Shown: positions 1-8,560 of the stretch, piece after piece
Layout: the number at the start of each line of letters is the position of its first letter
Numbering within the stretch: position 1 is the first letter of the stretch
Origin: an uncultured Victivallales bacterium
GTDB taxonomy: Bacteria; Verrucomicrobiota; Lentisphaeria; Victivallales; UBA1829
NCBI GenBank assembly: GCA_934644965.1
Contig: CAKUDG010000015.1
Location: 1-64,000 of the forward strand
Length of the DNA: 64,000 nucleotides
Direction of reading: 5' to 3'
Position numbers and translations under genes: made by a program
The notes under the pieces: model-generated
What the model was told of the DNA's origin: nothing
Seen by the model: only the letters and a program-made list of their open reading frames with translations
The model's database searches: none

Positions 1-31
1 CTCGCCTTTAAGCTGAAGCTATTCGGCTACA

Positions 32-56
32 TACCGGCGCAGCCGGTAGTTTTTTT
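32..56 (+). terminator. Intrinsic terminator of a transcript entering from the left edge
   Basis: A 6-bp perfect stem (TACCGG/CCGGTA, loop CGCAG) is followed by one G and seven T residues. It would stop plus-strand transcription arriving from outside the window. No gene for it is visible here. Confidence 0.55.
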
Positions 57-71
57 GCGCTTAAGCAATAT

Positions 72-117
72 AAAAACGAACGGCCCTCCCGCGGAAAGCA
101 GCGGGAAGGCCGTTTTT
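72..117. terminator. Bidirectional intrinsic terminator
   Basis: A 12-bp stem (81-92 with 101-112, one G-T type mismatch, loop GGAAAGCA) is flanked by A5 on the left and T5 on the right, so it can act on both strands. It lies about 50 bp after the stop of the minus-strand ADP-ribosylglycohydrolase-like gene, whose terminator it probably is. Confidence 0.75.
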
Positions 118-163
118 CTTTTTTCAGTCCTCTGTAGATCCTCCTCACTGAGAGGGGAAAAAC

Positions 164-2260
164 TCATCTCTCCAGGATTCCGGAAATGCGCGGCAGACGG
201 AATCCCGCAAGGCCATTTTCCACGCAGAATCCGGCTCCGCCGGAATCGAGAACGGAATCGGGATCGGAAACGGAAAGAAGAGTTTTTCCGTCCACGTCAA
301 CGGAAATTCTTCCATGGCAGGCAGAACACCGGAGATCGAACACGCGGTCCTCCTCCAGCGGGAACGGGATCCGCCCGAGAGTCTCGCGGCCATAGAAGCA
401 GCGGACGACCGAAAGCGCATTTCTTTCAAAAAGAACGGCATAAAATCGTTCCATTCCCTGATAGCAGAGGAGCACGCCGGAAGCGTCCGCGCCGTGGATT
501 TTGAAACGGGTGCGGACAGAGGCGGATTTCCAGTCTCTGTTTCCCGTGATCAGAATGCCCATGCCCTCGTTTTTTCCAAAATGAGTGATGTTTTCAGAAT
601 CGTCTGAAAAGGCTCCCCGGACCGTATCCAGATTGGAAATCCATCCGAAAGGCTCCTTCGGGGAACGGAAGGCGATTCCCTGTTCGCCGGACTCGACACG
701 GGCTTCGCCGCCCCAGTCGACCCAGTCCAGCAGGAGTTCACCGGGTCCTCCGGCAGTCTCGAAGCCGAACGCCGTGATGACATCCTTTGAAAGCGTTTCC
801 CCGATCTGCCATTCCAGACGGAAGGATCTTCCCGCTTCCAGCGCCAGAGCCGGAGAGCGGAAGAACGTCTTCTCCCCCCCGGTCTCCGCAGCCGTTTCCA
901 CGATGAAGGCCAGGGTAGTTCCGGGAGCGGCGGAAAGAGTCCTCCCTTCCGCAGTCAGAGTCATTCCGCCGTACAGGAACGGAGTCCCCACGAATCCATG
1001 GCAGTCTCTGCCGCCGTAAACGGGAGTCCAGACGCGTCCGCCGGAGCGGAAACGCATCGACATCCCGAAGTGTCCGCGAAAAGCAAACTCTTCTGGGACA
1101 GACACATGGGAAAGAATCATGCCTCCGTTTCTGTTTCTGTCCGCCATGTATCCGTGCAGAGCCCCCGGCATTTCAAAGTGATGGCGGACTCCCCCCTTCG
1201 GAGCGGGAAGCGGCGGAACCTTCATCACCCTGCGCCCGATCGCGGCAATCCGGAGTGCATGCTGAAGGAAATCCGAGGTTCCGAGCGTCCCTTCCCCCGA
1301 CGTCACCAGAAGACGATCCGCAAATGGAGAACGGAAATCATACGATTCGCAGATTCTCTCCAGCCCCGCGGCAAGCGCCGCCACGCTCCCTACGTTCCCC
1401 GAATTGCAGTCCGTGTCCCATCCAGCGGTATTGACAATGCACATGCAGCGGAAGAAATCGCTCCCCCCGTAAGCCCAACTCATGACCATCACGGCGTGGT
1501 TCGGAAGCACGTGGCAGTTGCCGCCGTAAACGGAATAGCCGTATGTCTGCCGGATGCGTTCAAAGGTGTGCTTCCAGTCGCCGTCCTCCTTCGCCCAGGC
1601 GCGGACGGCGCGGTGGACTTGCGCAATCATGCAGTCCGGGGGAATGACGGACACTCCGATGTCGAGAAGACGCTCCATATCCTTTTCCTCGAAAGCGGCG
1701 GAAACCATCGCCGCCACCACCTGCGCGGCATAGACCGCCTCCCCGTCGTGAGAGACCGATGCCGCCCTGCGCGCAAGCTCCGCCGCAAGACGCGGATTCC
1801 CGGGAGCAACCATCCCCCACACATCAATGAAAATCTGCCCCCCGATCTGTTCGGCGACTTTCCTCCCGTTCAGTTCCGCCGATCCCGAACGCGGCGAGGG
1901 GATCCCGTGCTTCAGACGCAGAAACGCCGTATGTTCCGTGGAATGCGCCATGCCCCCCCACCAGAGAACCGTCTGACCCTCCAGCAGATAATTGAGCCAG
2001 GTCTTCCCGTAGAAGTCCTCCGGCGTGTTTTCATAGAGACCCGAATCCTCCAGAGTGCGGATGAAAGTGAGAGGGCCGGAGATGTCGTCATCCGGCACGG
2101 CGATGGGCGCGTCCCCCTGGGTGTAATGGTCGAGAATGCCGTATTTCTCCTCGATCATCTCTTTGGACCACCCTTCCTGACATTTCCCGAAATACACTCC
2201 GATCCCTTTGCCCAGAAGGGCCGTGTACACTTGTTTTTCATAGTCCTGCATCATCGTCAT
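164..2260 (-). CDS. ADP-ribosylglycohydrolase (DraG-like) family protein with C-terminal sandwich domain
   Basis: The N-terminal ~330 residues match the ADP-ribosylglycohydrolase fold, an all-helical di-metal hydrolase family that removes ADP-ribose or cleaves related N-glycosides. The two acidic metal motifs are visible: a DDD run at 57-59 and DTDCNSGN at 282-289. Residues ~340-698 are beta-rich and end in a segment resembling LamG/DUF1080 carbohydrate-binding sandwiches, so a sugar-conjugate substrate is more likely than a protein one; that part is inference. No signal peptide is seen. The first ATG is chosen because AAAGGAG lies 11 nt upstream; two more ATGs follow within three codons. It is divergent from an AraC regulator 120 bp away, which probably controls it. 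The length (698 aa) exceeds plain DraG (~300 aa) because of the extra domain. Confidence 0.8.
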   Translation of the reverse strand: MTMMQDYEKQVYTALLGKGIGVYFGKCQEGWSKEMIEEKYGILDHYTQGDAPIAVPDDDISGPLTFIRTLEDSGLYENTPEDFYGKTWLNYLLEGQTVLWWGGMAHSTEHTAFLRLKHGIPSPRSGSAELNGRKVAEQIGGQIFIDVWGMVAPGNPRLAAELARRAASVSHDGEAVYAAQVVAAMVSAAFEEKDMERLLDIGVSVIPPDCMIAQVHRAVRAWAKEDGDWKHTFERIRQTYGYSVYGGNCHVLPNHAVMVMSWAYGGSDFFRCMCIVNTAGWDTDCNSGNVGSVAALAAGLERICESYDFRSPFADRLLVTSGEGTLGTSDFLQHALRIAAIGRRVMKVPPLPAPKGGVRHHFEMPGALHGYMADRNRNGGMILSHVSVPEEFAFRGHFGMSMRFRSGGRVWTPVYGGRDCHGFVGTPFLYGGMTLTAEGRTLSAAPGTTLAFIVETAAETGGEKTFFRSPALALEAGRSFRLEWQIGETLSKDVITAFGFETAGGPGELLLDWVDWGGEARVESGEQGIAFRSPKEPFGWISNLDTVRGAFSDDSENITHFGKNEGMGILITGNRDWKSASVRTRFKIHGADASGVLLCYQGMERFYAVLFERNALSVVRCFYGRETLGRIPFPLEEDRVFDLRCSACHGRISVDVDGKTLLSVSDPDSVLDSGGAGFCVENGLAGFRLPRISGILER

Positions 2261-2308
2261 ACGGCAAAACGCTCCTTTTGCAATAGGCTGATCCGTTGTT
2301 TTTTTCTC

Positions 2309-2337
2309 TTGCAGACTCCGTGCGTCTGTGATACTTT
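2309..2337 (+). promoter_or_regulatory. Possible sigma-70 promoter for the AraC regulator
   Basis: TTGCAG, 17 nt and TACTTT in the divergent intergenic region. It matches consensus only moderately and would give a short leader. Confidence 0.3.
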
Positions 2338-2381
2338 AACGCATTTCCAGGAACAAATCATTGCAGAAAAAGGGAAAAATC

Positions 2382-3320
2382 GTGCAAAACCGACCTTTTC
2401 AAAGTTTTCAACGCAATTACGAACCCATCCCGCGCGAAGCGGATTTCCCGGTAAATCATTTTTTCCACGCCCCGCCGCCGGAAAAGATCGAATCCCTCCA
2501 TCTGCATGACTGTCTGGAAATCGGGCTCTGCCGCAGCGGAAGCGGCATCTTCATTGTGGAGGACAAAGTCATGCCGTTTCAGGCCGGAGACATCAGCATC
2601 ATCGAACAGACCGAATTCCACAAGGCTCAGAGTTTCGGCCGGATCCGCTCCGAATGGTATTTCATCCAGTTCCAGCCCGCGCAGCTTTTCGCGGAAAAAG
2701 GCGGCGGAAACGAATCCGCACCCGACGAAGGAAAAACCGACTGCCCCGGACCGCGCCTGGAATGCAATATTCTGGACGGAAACTCTCATGTCTTTCTGAA
2801 ATCCGTTCTGGAACAGCTCTGCGGCGAACTGGAAAATCATCCCCCCTTCTGGCGGGAAGCCGCCCTGGGCCTCCTGCGGTGGATCACAAGCGAAATCGAA
2901 CGGCTCTCGGATCCCGGAAAAGGAAATTCCCCGGAATCCTCCACGCCCCTCCGCCGCGGCAGCATCGAACGGCTCGGCCCGGCACTCCGGATGATTGCAG
3001 ACGGGTATCCGAAACGGAACCTGAGCATCCCTCAACTCGCCCAGGCATGCGGAATGAGCCTGACTCATTTCCGCCGCGTTTTCCGCTCCACGTTCCGGAA
3101 ATCCCCCCTGAAATACCTCACGGACTACCGCATGCGGATGGGCGCATGCCTCCTTCAGCGTGAAGGCTGCCAGGTCATGGAAGCCGCCGCGGCGGTGGGA
3201 TACGGCGCCCCTTCCAGCTTCCACCGCCATTTCAAGGAAACCCATGCGGAAGCGCCGAAAAAATACGCCATGCGTTCCCGGCAGGGGAAACGCTTCGTCA
3301 TTCCACCCCGTCAAGAGTGA
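2382..3320 (+). CDS. AraC-family transcriptional regulator
   Basis: An N-terminal cupin-like sensor region (about residues 1-130, with an HLHDCLEIG stretch typical of AraC sugar-sensing arms) is followed by a C-terminal double helix-turn-helix of ~100 residues (SIPQLAQACGMSLTHFRRVF, then a second helix around VGYGAPSSFHRHFKE). The family activates carbohydrate genes when ligand binds the arm. GTG at 2382 is preferred because AGGGA sits 6 nt upstream; an in-frame TTG at 2361 with AGGA 8 nt upstream is the alternative and adds 7 residues. The divergent ADP-ribosylglycohydrolase-like gene is the likely target. The 3' end overlaps the 3' end of the convergent membrane-protein gene by 23 bp. Confidence 0.85.
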   Translation: MQNRPFQSFQRNYEPIPREADFPVNHFFHAPPPEKIESLHLHDCLEIGLCRSGSGIFIVEDKVMPFQAGDISIIEQTEFHKAQSFGRIRSEWYFIQFQPAQLFAEKGGGNESAPDEGKTDCPGPRLECNILDGNSHVFLKSVLEQLCGELENHPPFWREAALGLLRWITSEIERLSDPGKGNSPESSTPLRRGSIERLGPALRMIADGYPKRNLSIPQLAQACGMSLTHFRRVFRSTFRKSPLKYLTDYRMRMGACLLQREGCQVMEAAAAVGYGAPSSFHRHFKETHAEAPKKYAMRSRQGKRFVIPPRQE

Positions 3321-5706
3321 TTTTCGGCAGACGACCGTAGACACGGAAGAAAAACGTCCTGGCGGAATCTGAAACGGGATCCATCCGCACAGCTTGTGCG
3401 GCGCATCTCCGGGCAAAGGTCTCATCCCCCGCATTCCAGGCGTTCTCCCCCGCGATCAGGACTTTGATCGAGCCGATCCGGTCTTCCGGACGGATCACGC
3501 GAAACACACTGTACACCCGCGAAAGACTCCGCAGATCCGGCGGCGGATCAATCCGGTAAAACCAGAGCAGCTTGTTGGAATGATAATACATCATATTGGC
3601 GGGGGAATCCCCGGGAATTTCCTTCGCGGCGGCGATGTAGCGGTTGGAATAGGGGCCCATGGAACCCAGACTGCCCTTGTTGTATATGAAATACTCCGCA
3701 TGCAGACGGTTGCAGAACTCCGCAAGCTGCTGCTCCGTGCCGTGAAAAACGGTGTTCAAAAAGATTTCCGTCGGACGGCGGATCCGTTCCAGACCGAACT
3801 GCGGATTCAGAGCAATCGCAGAACCGCAGTAGGCCTTCATCATGGGGCCGATCGTCAGATTCGCCATCACCCCTTTGCCGCGCGTGTTTTCCGAGCGTCG
3901 GAACCACTCGATCAGCGTGGCGGTCTCTTTCAGCTGGACATCTCCCGTATATCTCCTCTTCACGGCAAATAGAGAGGCGAAGACTTCCACTCCCAGACAG
4001 AAAATGCAACACACAATCAGAAAAACGCGCACTCCCTTCATCAGGCGGGGACGGGCCCGGAGACGCAAATAAGGCTCCTCCCCCTCCCTCGGCGCACGGT
4101 AACGGAACGCATGCAGATAATCCTGAATCAGCAGCGGAAGCGCCGTACACAGAAAAATAATCAGAAATTCATGATAGCGCACGATGTAGACAAAACCGAC
4201 CGTGAACAGCACAGTGAACAACACGGGCAGCAGGGAACGCGCAGCCCCGCGGAGAAACGCCGCACGGGGCAGAGAAAAGACCGTCCCGAGAAAGAGCAGA
4301 AAATAAAAAAACGTCAGCGTCACGGGAAGAAGCCCGAAAAGCAGCCGGAAGAGCGTGAACTTCATCGTCAGCCCGAAATACAGGCTGGGAAAATAGGAAA
4401 TCACTTCCATCCAGGTGGCAGAATGCATGGATGGCGTCCACATGATGCGCGCATCGTAAGTCAGCAGATCCGGATCCGGCGGCTTCACGTTCCCGAAGCG
4501 GATCTTCGCCCGCAGAAGTTCCGAAAAATGACTGTAGTTCGACGCATATTCAGGCGTATTGACAAAGAAATACCACACTCCATACAAAACCGCCGACACC
4601 AGCAGCACCCGGATCAGCCGCTCCGGGAAACGCCGTTCCTTCCACTGCGCTTCCCACCCCCTCTTCGATTCTCCCGCTCCATTGAAGCTGCTGCAGCAGG
4701 CCCTCCCCCCGCCGAAGAGCAGGACCGAAATCAGAGTCGGCAGAATCACAAGAACCAGGGGCGACATGATCAGACTGTAGGTCCGGTTGAAGGGAATGAT
4801 CAAAGCGCTCAGGACCACCGCCGCCGCAATCAGAATCCAAGCATTCCTCCGTGCAGCGGTCACCTTCCCGCCGAGCAGGTAACGGAAGAGTTCAAAGATC
4901 CCCCAGAGACTGAAAAACATCTGGCAGAGATCCCAGGTGGACACCGCCGCAAAAGTACAGAGAAAAAGTCCGACCTCCTTCCAGCGGTTCGGCCGGAGAT
5001 AGACCGCATGCGCCAGCACAAGCGCCGCAATCAGGAAGGGCATGCAGAACTCCCCGCGGACCAGATCCTGCCCCGTCGCCCGCGCAACCGAGGCAAGTGC
5101 GACGGCATGGAGCAGTCCGCCCATCAGCGCCAGGGGCCTCGGACACTTCAATACAGTCAGCCACAGAAACAGCAGCCCCGAAACCAGACTCGCCCACAAA
5201 CGAATCTGCAGACTCATCCACCACGCCATCGCCGGATTGTCCTGGAAACGCTCTTCTCCCGGTTCCGGCACAGGATCCGGGAAGAGAGCATTCTTCACCC
5301 GGTATCCCCAGCCCAGAAACCATTCCAGGCCCATGACCATCTGTTCGTAGGGGGCAAGATCCTCCTGCCCGAGCAGGAGTTTGTCGCTTTCCGGAACGCC
5401 CCTGCCCTGCGCGATATCCTGAGCATAGGAGAACATCATGCCGCTCTCGATGGTGAAGGGCGCGAAATTCGCGTGCCGGTGCGGGAAGAATTTCCGGAAA
5501 AAGGGAAGCTCCTTCTCCTGAGGCACGTCCCGGATGATCTTCCCCAGATCGTATACGGCGTTGTTGTAGTGATAGGTCTTGACCGCAAAGGAGACAAAGA
5601 CACAGAGAAGAAAGAGCAGAAATGTCACAAGAGCCCGTTTCCGTTTCCCTTTTCCGTCCCCGATTCCACACAGCGGACTTCCCGCAGACGAACAATTTTC
5701 CTTCAT
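3298..5706 (-). CDS. Large polytopic membrane protein, possible GT-C-type glycosyltransferase
   Basis: An 802-residue integral membrane protein. A basic cytoplasmic start is followed by a first membrane helix (~24-43), a periplasmic loop of ~130 residues, many further hydrophobic helices up to ~560, and a soluble C-terminal domain (~570-802). The layout (one helix, a large first loop containing acidic YAQD, many helices, a C-terminal soluble domain) resembles GT-C lipid-linked sugar transferases such as STT3 or PMT types, but I see no diagnostic catalytic motif, so this is inference. It starts 3 nt after the rpoN stop and is almost certainly in the rpoN operon. No other identity is recognised. 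Confidence 0.6.
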   Translation of the reverse strand: MKENCSSAGSPLCGIGDGKGKRKRALVTFLLFLLCVFVSFAVKTYHYNNAVYDLGKIIRDVPQEKELPFFRKFFPHRHANFAPFTIESGMMFSYAQDIAQGRGVPESDKLLLGQEDLAPYEQMVMGLEWFLGWGYRVKNALFPDPVPEPGEERFQDNPAMAWWMSLQIRLWASLVSGLLFLWLTVLKCPRPLALMGGLLHAVALASVARATGQDLVRGEFCMPFLIAALVLAHAVYLRPNRWKEVGLFLCTFAAVSTWDLCQMFFSLWGIFELFRYLLGGKVTAARRNAWILIAAAVVLSALIIPFNRTYSLIMSPLVLVILPTLISVLLFGGGRACCSSFNGAGESKRGWEAQWKERRFPERLIRVLLVSAVLYGVWYFFVNTPEYASNYSHFSELLRAKIRFGNVKPPDPDLLTYDARIMWTPSMHSATWMEVISYFPSLYFGLTMKFTLFRLLFGLLPVTLTFFYFLLFLGTVFSLPRAAFLRGAARSLLPVLFTVLFTVGFVYIVRYHEFLIIFLCTALPLLIQDYLHAFRYRAPREGEEPYLRLRARPRLMKGVRVFLIVCCIFCLGVEVFASLFAVKRRYTGDVQLKETATLIEWFRRSENTRGKGVMANLTIGPMMKAYCGSAIALNPQFGLERIRRPTEIFLNTVFHGTEQQLAEFCNRLHAEYFIYNKGSLGSMGPYSNRYIAAAKEIPGDSPANMMYYHSNKLLWFYRIDPPPDLRSLSRVYSVFRVIRPEDRIGSIKVLIAGENAWNAGDETFARRCAAQAVRMDPVSDSARTFFFRVYGRLPKITLDGVE

Positions 5707-5709
5707 GAT

Positions 5710-7356
5710 TCAGAACACCTTCCGCATCTGGGAGGACTGAATGCCGAGCTCCTCCCGGTATTTGGCAACAGTACGGCGCGCGACCTCGAAACCGCGCGAT
5801 TTGAGCATCTCCATAATTCTGCTGTCCGAAAGCGGCGCCGCGGGATCCTCCGCCGCAACCGCATCCCGGATGATTTCCTTGATCCCGCGCGATGAAATCT
5901 CCTCCCCGTTTTCCGAACGGAAACCTCCGGAAAAAAAGAAGCGGAATTCAAAAAGCCCCTTCGGCGTCTGCATGTATTTATTGGCGACGGCGCGGCTGAC
6001 CGTGGTTTCATGCAGTCCGATGCGTTCGGCAATGTACTGCATGGTCATGGGTTTCAGCCAGGCAGTCCCCTTGCGCAGGAAATCATGCTGCATGGATACG
6101 ATCAGTTCGGCAATCCGGAGGATGGTCTTGCCGCGCTCCTCCAGGGCGCGGATCAGAAGACGGCCGGAAGCCAGTTTCTGGCGGAGGTACGATTTCGTCT
6201 CGTCCGGAAGAGAGGGATCCTCCAGCATCCTCATGTAGACGGGGGAAATCACGAGTCGGGGAATGTGCTCGCTGTTGAGCGAAACCTTGAATTCCTCCCC
6301 GTCAGGCTCGACGATCACTTCCGGGACCACATACACCGGAGTCTCCGCCGAAATCGAAGACGCCGGATGCGGATTCAGCGCATGCAGCTCCTCCATCAGA
6401 CGATTCAGTTCCTCCATGGAAATTCCCATTTCCTTCGCCGCCTGCGGCAGCTTGTTCCGCGCCACCAGATCAAAATGGCGTTCCACCAGTTCAGCCAGAT
6501 GCGAATGCGCCTTATTTCGGCGCTCGATCTGAAGAAGCAGGCACTCTCGGAGATCCCGAGCTCCGATGCCAGGGGGATCAAAGGACTGCACGAGTTTCAG
6601 AGCCTTTTCCACGGTTTTCATCTCTGCGGAAGTCGCCTGAGCGATGTCCGCAAGAGGTGTCTTGAGGTATCCCGCGTTGTCGATGCTTCCGATGATTTCC
6701 TCCGCGGGGGCCTTCAGTTCGGCGGGGACGTCGGAAAGACGGAGCTGCTCCATCAGATCCTCCTGCAGCGATTTTTCCGCGACAATCGAGTCGAACAGAT
6801 GACGGCGGCGGTCTTCGCTTTCCGGGGAATAGTCCGCAGTGGAGTTCTCTTCGCGGAAGGCGTTTCCGGGGAGAAAATCGCTCCATTCTCCGGAACCGTT
6901 TTCAAGATATTTTTCAAGCCCTTCCGTGAAATCGTCCCGGTTGACATCGAAATTTGGAATTTCGGAGGGAATGCCGTTTTCGGAATCGGAAGCTGCCCCT
7001 GCATCCCCGGAGGCGGCAGAAATGCGGAAGGAGGAAGGACGGGAGGGATCCAGCTCCTCACCCGGGAAAGCCTCTCCGGAATCGGGAGCAGAGTCGAAAT
7101 CAGAAGAGGCATCGGCAGAGCCGGGAGCAGAGTCGGAATCGGGCTCCGGGGAAGAAGAAGCGGAATCGGCAGAAGATCCGGACAGGGGATCCCCCGTCTC
7201 CAGCACAGGATTGGAGAGGAGTTCCTGATCGATTCTGTTTTCCAGCTCCATCACCGGAAGCGTCAAGATTTCCAGGGACTGGATCTGCTGGGGGGCGAGG
7301 ATCTGCTCCTGCCTCAGAGTCTGACCCTGGCTGAAATGCTGCTGCATCTGCGCCAT
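5710..7356 (-). CDS. rpoN: RNA polymerase sigma-54 factor
   Basis: Alternative sigma factor recognising -24/-12 promoters and needing AAA+ enhancer-binding proteins. Region I is clear at the start (QTLRQEQILAPQQIQSLEIL), the core-binding domain lies mid-protein, the helix-turn-helix reads YIAERIGLHETTVSRAV, and the RpoN box ARRTVAKYREEL is intact near the C-terminus. Start: ATG at 7356 gives the canonical MAQMQQ N-terminus; the frame stays open upstream to 7608 but that part is not sigma-like and crosses the promoter. Product ~548 aa, longer than the usual ~480, because region II is an acidic Ser/Asp/Glu-rich linker of ~100 residues (about 45-145). A downstream membrane-protein gene follows after 3 nt. 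A NifA-like activator is encoded at 57.8-59.4 kb. Confidence 0.95.
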   Translation of the reverse strand: MAQMQQHFSQGQTLRQEQILAPQQIQSLEILTLPVMELENRIDQELLSNPVLETGDPLSGSSADSASSSPEPDSDSAPGSADASSDFDSAPDSGEAFPGEELDPSRPSSFRISAASGDAGAASDSENGIPSEIPNFDVNRDDFTEGLEKYLENGSGEWSDFLPGNAFREENSTADYSPESEDRRRHLFDSIVAEKSLQEDLMEQLRLSDVPAELKAPAEEIIGSIDNAGYLKTPLADIAQATSAEMKTVEKALKLVQSFDPPGIGARDLRECLLLQIERRNKAHSHLAELVERHFDLVARNKLPQAAKEMGISMEELNRLMEELHALNPHPASSISAETPVYVVPEVIVEPDGEEFKVSLNSEHIPRLVISPVYMRMLEDPSLPDETKSYLRQKLASGRLLIRALEERGKTILRIAELIVSMQHDFLRKGTAWLKPMTMQYIAERIGLHETTVSRAVANKYMQTPKGLFEFRFFFSGGFRSENGEEISSRGIKEIIRDAVAAEDPAAPLSDSRIMEMLKSRGFEVARRTVAKYREELGIQSSQMRKVF

Positions 7357-7494
7357 GCGTGTTTCCCGAACGTGTTTCCGAAATGAGTTTGTGAGTTTGC
7401 AAGTAAAGAGTTTGTAAAATGTCTGCCAAAGAGTCAGTCCGTTCTTTTCTCTCTTTCCGCGGCTGCGGGCTCTGTCGGACCCCGAAAGGCTGGT

Positions 7495-7523
7495 ACTATA
7501 GCCCCGCCCCGGGAAAGAAGCAA
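7495..7523 (-). promoter_or_regulatory. Sigma-70 promoter for rpoN
   Basis: On the minus strand: TTGCTT, 17 nt, TATAGT. It would give a ~130-nt leader before the rpoN ATG. It is divergent from the promoter at 7595-7622. Confidence 0.55.
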
Positions 7524-7594
7524 ATCCGAAAGTGCCGTGTCCGAAGATCCTGCGAAAAAAAACGGAAATCGGATCGGACACAGAAACAGAGAAC

Positions 7595-7622
7595 TTGCAT
7601 TGAGGCACAAATCTGCTATAAT
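7595..7622 (+). promoter_or_regulatory. Strong sigma-70 promoter with extended -10
   Basis: TTGCAT, 16 nt, TATAAT preceded by TG one base upstream (TGCTATAAT). It drives the metallo-beta-lactamase-fold gene and probably the kinase genes after it. Confidence 0.75.
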
Positions 7623-7717
7623 ACCTGATTCAATAAAAAGAAGGTTTCTTGCAAAAAATCCCCTTTCTCAAGATTCATTTTTTCTCAAGGGAAAGAGGAT
7701 TCGGGACATTGACAACA

Positions 7718-8500
7718 ATGACAGCTCACTTCGGATTCACCATACTGGGCAGCGGAAGCTCCGGGAACGCCACCGTCCTGCACGGACCGGAAGGCTGTTT
7801 CCTGCTCGATGCCGGATTCAGCATGAAGGAACTCTGCAGACGGATGGAAGCCATGGAAATCAATCCGTGCTCCATCCGCGCACTGCTCCTCACCCATGAG
7901 CATCAGGACCATATCCGCGGATGCCGGGTGTTTGCGGATCATTTCCGCATCCCCGTTTACCTGACGCCGGACACCTGCAGAGATATGGCCGCCAGACACC
8001 TGCTCGGAGAAAAAAAATGCCTGATTTCGCCCGGCTCCCCGTTCACACTCTGCGGACTGCGCGTGGAACCCTTCTCCATTCCGCATGACGTGGACGCCAC
8101 AGCCTATGTCTTCACATGCGGAGAACGGAAATTCGGGTTCGCAACCGATCTGGGGCATGTGAACATGCTCGTGATGCAGAAACTTTCCGGCTGCGACGCT
8201 CTTGTGATTGAGGCGAATCATGATACGGCAATGCTCCGGGATTCCAGACGTCCGCTCCATGTCAAGCGCAGAATTCTCGGAAGACAGGGGCACCTGAGCA
8301 ACGACTCGGTCCTGGAGGCGCTGAACGGACTGCTCACGGAAAAAACCCGCAGCCTCACCTTCGCCCATCTGAGCGGAGAATGCAACGATGAATCCCTGCT
8401 TGAAGGGCTCGCATCAGAAAGACTTTTCCAGCTGGGAAGGGCAGACGTTCCATTCCGGATCGCCCGGCAGTCCGCCCCGCTCGAAACCATCTGGCTGTGA
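7718..8500 (+). CDS. Metallo-beta-lactamase-fold hydrolase, WalJ/YycJ-like
   Basis: A soluble binuclear metal hydrolase of ~260 aa. The N-terminus LGSGSSGNATVL and the metal motif THEHQDH are diagnostic for the YycJ/WalJ branch, proposed nucleases or signalling-linked hydrolases encoded next to WalRK in Firmicutes. Later metal ligands are present (FATDLGH region, HLSGECNDES). ATG 7718 is chosen because the protein then begins right at the conserved strand; the frame is open from TTG 7649, where AGAAGG lies 4 nt upstream, so a 23-residue longer form is possible. It is followed after 60 nt by a Ser/Thr kinase gene and then a histidine-kinase-like gene, echoing the signalling neighbourhood of WalJ elsewhere. 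Confidence 0.85.
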   Translation: MTAHFGFTILGSGSSGNATVLHGPEGCFLLDAGFSMKELCRRMEAMEINPCSIRALLLTHEHQDHIRGCRVFADHFRIPVYLTPDTCRDMAARHLLGEKKCLISPGSPFTLCGLRVEPFSIPHDVDATAYVFTCGERKFGFATDLGHVNMLVMQKLSGCDALVIEANHDTAMLRDSRRPLHVKRRILGRQGHLSNDSVLEALNGLLTEKTRSLTFAHLSGECNDESLLEGLASERLFQLGRADVPFRIARQSAPLETIWL

Positions 8501-8560
8501 ACGAAAAACACGAAAAACGCGGACGGGAATCATACAAAAACAGCACGATCTCAGGACGGG

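Noticed and set aside
998..2509. Plus-strand frame of ~500 codons
   Set aside because: Antisense to the ADP-ribosylglycohydrolase-like gene and running into the AraC gene in another frame.
4111..7386. Two long plus-strand frames (4111-5895, 6010-7386)
   Set aside because: Antisense to the membrane-protein gene and rpoN; very basic or repetitive composition and no recognisable fold.
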